This document shows, in pieces, positions 61,376-64,000 of a DNA stretch of 64,000 nt (its first letter is position 1; the number at the start of each line of letters is the position of its first letter). The stretch covers positions 2,336,001 through 2,400,000 of the forward strand of contig NZ_CP152003.1 of NCBI RefSeq assembly GCF_038595065.1. The letters are read 5' to 3'. Source of the stretch: Sutcliffiella sp. FSL R7-0096 (lineage in GTDB: Bacteria > Bacillota > Bacilli > Bacillales > Bacillaceae_I). The position numbers and the translations under genes were made by a program. The notes under the pieces were generated by a model, which was not told the DNA's origin, made no database searches, and saw nothing but the letters and a program-made list of their open reading frames with translations.

Positions 61376-61714
61376 ATGAGAGAAGCTCCTAATTACGGAG
61401 AATTTTACCCAAAGTCATTGATTCCAATCAATAAGGATGATCTTGTGATTTTTCTAGAAAAAGTGACGGATTTAGAGTGTTGTGATAATTATAGCCATTG
61501 GTTGATTGCCCTCGAAGGTAGAGCAATGGGGTCGGGAGAAGATTATTACCATTGGCAAGTAGTGGTGTTCCCGGCAGAAATAGGTGGGGGTTTTGATTAT
61601 AAGCATCCCCTATATGTTTCTACCTTCTTCTTATCCATTGATGAAGCCATTGACTACACCGCTGAAGTGGAACGGATTGCCAGTGACGGGCAGCTTTATA
61701 CCATCGCTGGATAA
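61376..61714 (+). CDS. Uncharacterised small soluble protein, 112 residues
   Basis: MREAPNYGEFYPKSLIPINK, then a regular mixed fold with DLECCDNYSHWLIALEGRAMG, DYYHWQVVVFPAEIGGG and SIDEAIDYTAEVERIA. AAGGAGAG stands before ATG 61376; the frame extends 21 codons upstream without support. It is cytosolic with an adjacent Cys pair (CC). I do not recognise the family. Confidence 0.65.
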   Translation: MREAPNYGEFYPKSLIPINKDDLVIFLEKVTDLECCDNYSHWLIALEGRAMGSGEDYYHWQVVVFPAEIGGGFDYKHPLYVSTFFLSIDEAIDYTAEVERIASDGQLYTIAG

Positions 61715-61832
61715 GGAAGAAAAGTATAAAAAAGAAAAACACCATGTTTTTCTTTTTGTAAATGTTTGTGAAAGAATATACATAAAAACCTTCGTCCCCT
61801 CCTTCTGTACTCCTTTCTTTACCAATTCCCAC

Positions 61833-61864
61833 AAAAAAGCCCACCGCTAATGCGGTAGACTTTT
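61833..61864 (-). terminator. Terminator of the fix operon
   Basis: AGTCTACCGC / GCGGTGGGCTT with ATTA loop and minus-strand U-tract. Confidence 0.85.
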
Positions 61865-62159
61865 AAGCTAAACGGAACACTATTCCATGACCGCCTTTAG
61901 GATATTCCCATTTAATATTCTGATGAGGACAACCTATTCGGCAGCTTCCACACTCATGACATCCCTCATAACCTACATGCATTCTAATATTCTCCCATTT
62001 GTAAATTTCCGCAGGGCAAAAAATAGTACAAATTTTATCGGGACATTTAGTCAAACATATGTCTTCATCCATCACGGTCAAGTGAGATTTGGTATCGGCG
62101 TTGAAACGAACAAGATATTGTTTTTCTTCGATAGACTGACCCTTTTTCTGTTCACTCAT
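61863..62159 (-). CDS. fixX: Ferredoxin-like protein FixX
   Basis: 98 residues. CPDKICTIFCPAEIYKW and YEGCHECGSCRIGCPHQNIKWEYP provide the cysteines of the FixX/ETF-QO-type [4Fe-4S] ferredoxin; one cluster is expected. It passes electrons from FixC. Its ATG overlaps the fixC stop by one base (TAATG), so translation is coupled. Start 62159 is chosen; the frame runs on upstream into fixC without meaning. Confidence 0.92.
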   Translation of the reverse strand: MSEQKKGQSIEEKQYLVRFNADTKSHLTVMDEDICLTKCPDKICTIFCPAEIYKWENIRMHVGYEGCHECGSCRIGCPHQNIKWEYPKGGHGIVFRLA

Positions 62160-63454
62160 TATTTCATCACCTTCCATGCCCTGTATGCGTCTCGGGCTAG
62201 TTTGAGTTTTTCTTTTGGTGAGCCAAGATCCTTCCATATCTTTTTCTGCTTCTCCCATTTCGATTTACCATCAACTGTAAACATCTGGCTGGCTGCACGG
62301 TTGACCATCGGGATGTACTGGTCGAAGTACTGTGGAAACTTATTAAAGTGATGGGTGGAATCCTTGTATTTTTTCATATCCTGACCAACAAAGCTCTTCA
62401 TGAGGTTGACCCTATATTGATCCAGCGTTCGTTCGGAAAAATCTCCGACTGACATGGCTTCAAGAATAGTGGCGGCCGCTAACCTTCCGGAGGTCATGGC
62501 AAGGTTCGATCCTTCACGGTGGATGGCATTCACGAGCTGTGCCGCGTCCCCTACCACTAATACCCCATCAGCCACGATACGTCCCATTGATTTCAATCCA
62601 CCTTCAGGAATCAGATGGGCCAAGTATTCAACAGGTTCCCCGCCAGCAAGATACGGTCGGACCATTGGATGTGTCTTCACATACTCCAACAGTTCATATG
62701 GTCTTATTTTATGCTCGATTAATCCAGATAGAAGTGTTCCGACCCCGATACTTAAAGTGTCTTTATTGGTATACAGAAATCCTGTACCAAGAATACCTCT
62801 CGTGGCATCTCCCAAAAGCTCAATGGTACAACCTTGGTTCTTTTCCAGATTAAAGCGGTCTTCAATTACCTTACTGTCTAGTTTAATGATTTCCATTGTG
62901 GCAAGGGCCACTTCATCAGGCCGGTATTCCTTGTGGAAACCAAGCGATTTACCGAGTAAGGAATTCACTCCATCTGCAAGGACCACTACATCCGCATAGA
63001 CCTCACCGTCAGGCCTATCCGTCCTTACCCCCACCACTTTTCCGTTTTCAACGATACACTCTAGTACCACCGTTTCATTAACAAGTAATGCTCCCTGCTC
63101 CACCGCTTTACCTGCAAACCATTGATCAAACTTTGCCCTTAGGACGGTAAAATTATTATATGGTTCCTGTGCCCACTCTAGGCCTTTGTAACCGAATGTA
63201 ACGGCTGATTCCTTGTCCATCATCATAAAACGTTGCTCGACAATTGGCCTTTCAAGCGGGGCTTCTTTATGAAATTCTGGAATAATATCCTCCATCATCT
63301 TTCTGTATAAAACTCCGCCCATTACATTTTTAGACCCAGGGTATTCCCCTCTTTCCAACAAAAGAACATTCGCACCGCCCTTAGCGAGTTCATATGCACA
63401 AGAGATACCCGCTGGCCCTGCCCCAACCACGATACAATCAAACTTTTCCGGCAT
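62159..63454 (-). CDS. fixC: FAD-dependent electron-transfer oxidoreductase FixC
   Basis: 431 residues. CIVVGAGPAGISCAYELAKGGANVLLLERG is the FAD-binding Rossmann motif; VLADGVNSLLGKSLG and GVLVVGDAAQLVNAIHREGSNLAMTSGRLAA are the second and third family blocks. The protein resembles ETF:quinone oxidoreductase and should receive electrons from FixAB and pass them to FixX and menaquinone. GGAGGTCGAGGTTTAAT precedes ATG 63454, two bases after fixB. Confidence 0.93.
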   Translation of the reverse strand: MPEKFDCIVVGAGPAGISCAYELAKGGANVLLLERGEYPGSKNVMGGVLYRKMMEDIIPEFHKEAPLERPIVEQRFMMMDKESAVTFGYKGLEWAQEPYNNFTVLRAKFDQWFAGKAVEQGALLVNETVVLECIVENGKVVGVRTDRPDGEVYADVVVLADGVNSLLGKSLGFHKEYRPDEVALATMEIIKLDSKVIEDRFNLEKNQGCTIELLGDATRGILGTGFLYTNKDTLSIGVGTLLSGLIEHKIRPYELLEYVKTHPMVRPYLAGGEPVEYLAHLIPEGGLKSMGRIVADGVLVVGDAAQLVNAIHREGSNLAMTSGRLAAATILEAMSVGDFSERTLDQYRVNLMKSFVGQDMKKYKDSTHHFNKFPQYFDQYIPMVNRAASQMFTVDGKSKWEKQKKIWKDLGSPKEKLKLARDAYRAWKVMK

Positions 63455-63455
63455 A

Positions 63456-64000
63456 TTAAACCTCGACCTCCTCTCCGTGTAAAGCTTTATGAAATTCCTT
63501 TACTAGCAAAGGTACGATTTCGAAAGCATCACCGACGATCCCATAATGACAAGAATTGAAAATGGCCGCATCAGGATCTTTATTAATGGCGATAATTATT
63601 CCTGAATTCTTCATTCCCACAATATGCTGGATGGCACCGGAGATACCTATGGCAAAATAAATCTTTGGTGTTACCGTTACTCCTGTCTGTCCGACCTGAT
63701 GATGGTGCCCGATCCAGCCCGCTTCTACTACATCACGGCTCGCACCAACCACTCCTCCAAGCGTTCTTGCAAGTTGATGGACAAGTTCAAATCCTTGTTC
63801 ACTTCCAAGACCTTTTCCTCCTGCCACGACAATATCCGCTTCATCTATTCTTATTTTCTTGGTGGTTTCCCTTACAATCTTTAAAACTTTTGTCCGCATA
63901 TCTTCTTCTTTTATATCAATTTGCTCTGGAACTAACTTACCGTTGCGACCCTTCTCAGGTTGCAGAGCTTTCATCACTTTCGGACGGACAGTCGCCATTT
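63456..64000 (-). CDS. fixB: Electron transfer flavoprotein alpha subunit FixB, C-terminal part
   Basis: About 181 residues are visible; the N-terminal part lies beyond the window. MATVRPKVMKAL continues into the ETF alpha C-terminal FAD domain: VVAGGKGLGSEQGFELVHQLA, VGASRDVVEAGWIGHHHQVGQTGVTVTPKIYFAIGISGAIQH and MKNSGIIIAINKDPDAAIFNSCHYGIVGD. With FixA (expected upstream) it forms the flavoprotein dimer. The gene order fixB-fixC-fixX identifies the FixABCX system. Confidence 0.92.
   Translation of the reverse strand, partial: MATVRPKVMKALQPEKGRNGKLVPEQIDIKEEDMRTKVLKIVRETTKKIRIDEADIVVAGGKGLGSEQGFELVHQLARTLGGVVGASRDVVEAGWIGHHHQVGQTGVTVTPKIYFAIGISGAIQHIVGMKNSGIIIAINKDPDAAIFNSCHYGIVGDAFEIVPLLVKEFHKALHGEEVEV

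Noticed and set aside
62454-62999. 181-codon plus-strand frame
   Set aside because: Antisense to fixC, which has all family motifs.

Overview
The window reads as chromosome of a low-GC, Gram-positive, spore-forming member of the Bacillaceae. The evidence is many proteins with close Bacillus subtilis counterparts (TcyP, DesK/DesR, YthA/YthB, AmpS, Dat, PbpC, CstA, TrhO), AGGAGG-type ribosome binding sites, frequent TTG/GTG starts, simple Rho-independent terminators and sporulation-type genes (SpoIIM-like, YjcZ-like). Species is not determinable from the sequence alone. No rRNA, tRNA, CRISPR array, phage or transposase gene was seen.

Layout. 1-10.4 kb: 5' part of trhO, a VOC gene relic, a helix-turn-helix protein fused to a degenerate ATP-synthase-beta-like domain, tcyP, two small DUF proteins flanking a probable structured ncRNA, a DEAD-box helicase, desKR, an M50-like protease and a Rap-like TPR gene broken by one stop codon. 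10.7-13.3 kb: bd-type quinol oxidase ythA-ythB plus a 33-residue CydS-like subunit. 13.3-19.5 kb: a citrate/tricarboxylate uptake module (tctCBA, NUDIX gene, two-component system) with a cre site. 19.7-25.6 kb: YeeE/YedE sulfur permease, SatD-DUF3307 pair, cupin protein, ring-cleaving dioxygenase under a probable MhqR operator. 25.9-32.7 kb: RDD / SpoIIM / DUF58 / MoxR / DUF4350 / DUF4129 membrane cluster. 33-40.5 kb: GIY-YIG protein, DAO-type oxidase, YrvL-like, speD, patatin, ArsA-type ATPase with a Cys-Cys-tailed partner, cstA. 40.8-47.5 kb: broken SGNH hydrolase, McrB-like reader protein without a motor, SUV3-like RNA helicase, membrane-anchored S1C protease, YceI protein, DUF1871. 47.6-60.6 kb: pbpC, a 52-bp tandem hairpin array, oxidoreductases, M20 peptidase, yjcZ-like, ampS, a glycoamylase-like enzyme with its AraC regulator, dat, exoA, a DUF899-VOC fusion. 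60.8-64 kb: small orphan genes, then fixX-fixC-fixB (cut by the window end).

Two results stand out. First, six copies of a ~210-bp structured repeat (two of them enlarged dimers) with imperfect terminal inverted repeats each sit exactly between the stem and the U-tract of a Rho-independent terminator, and in every case the terminator hairpin is present on both sides, as if duplicated on insertion. Second, the gene at 542-1588 joins a Cro/XRE-type DNA-binding domain to an F1-ATPase beta-like domain whose P-loop has lost its lysine and threonine, suggesting an energy-enzyme fold reused as a regulator.
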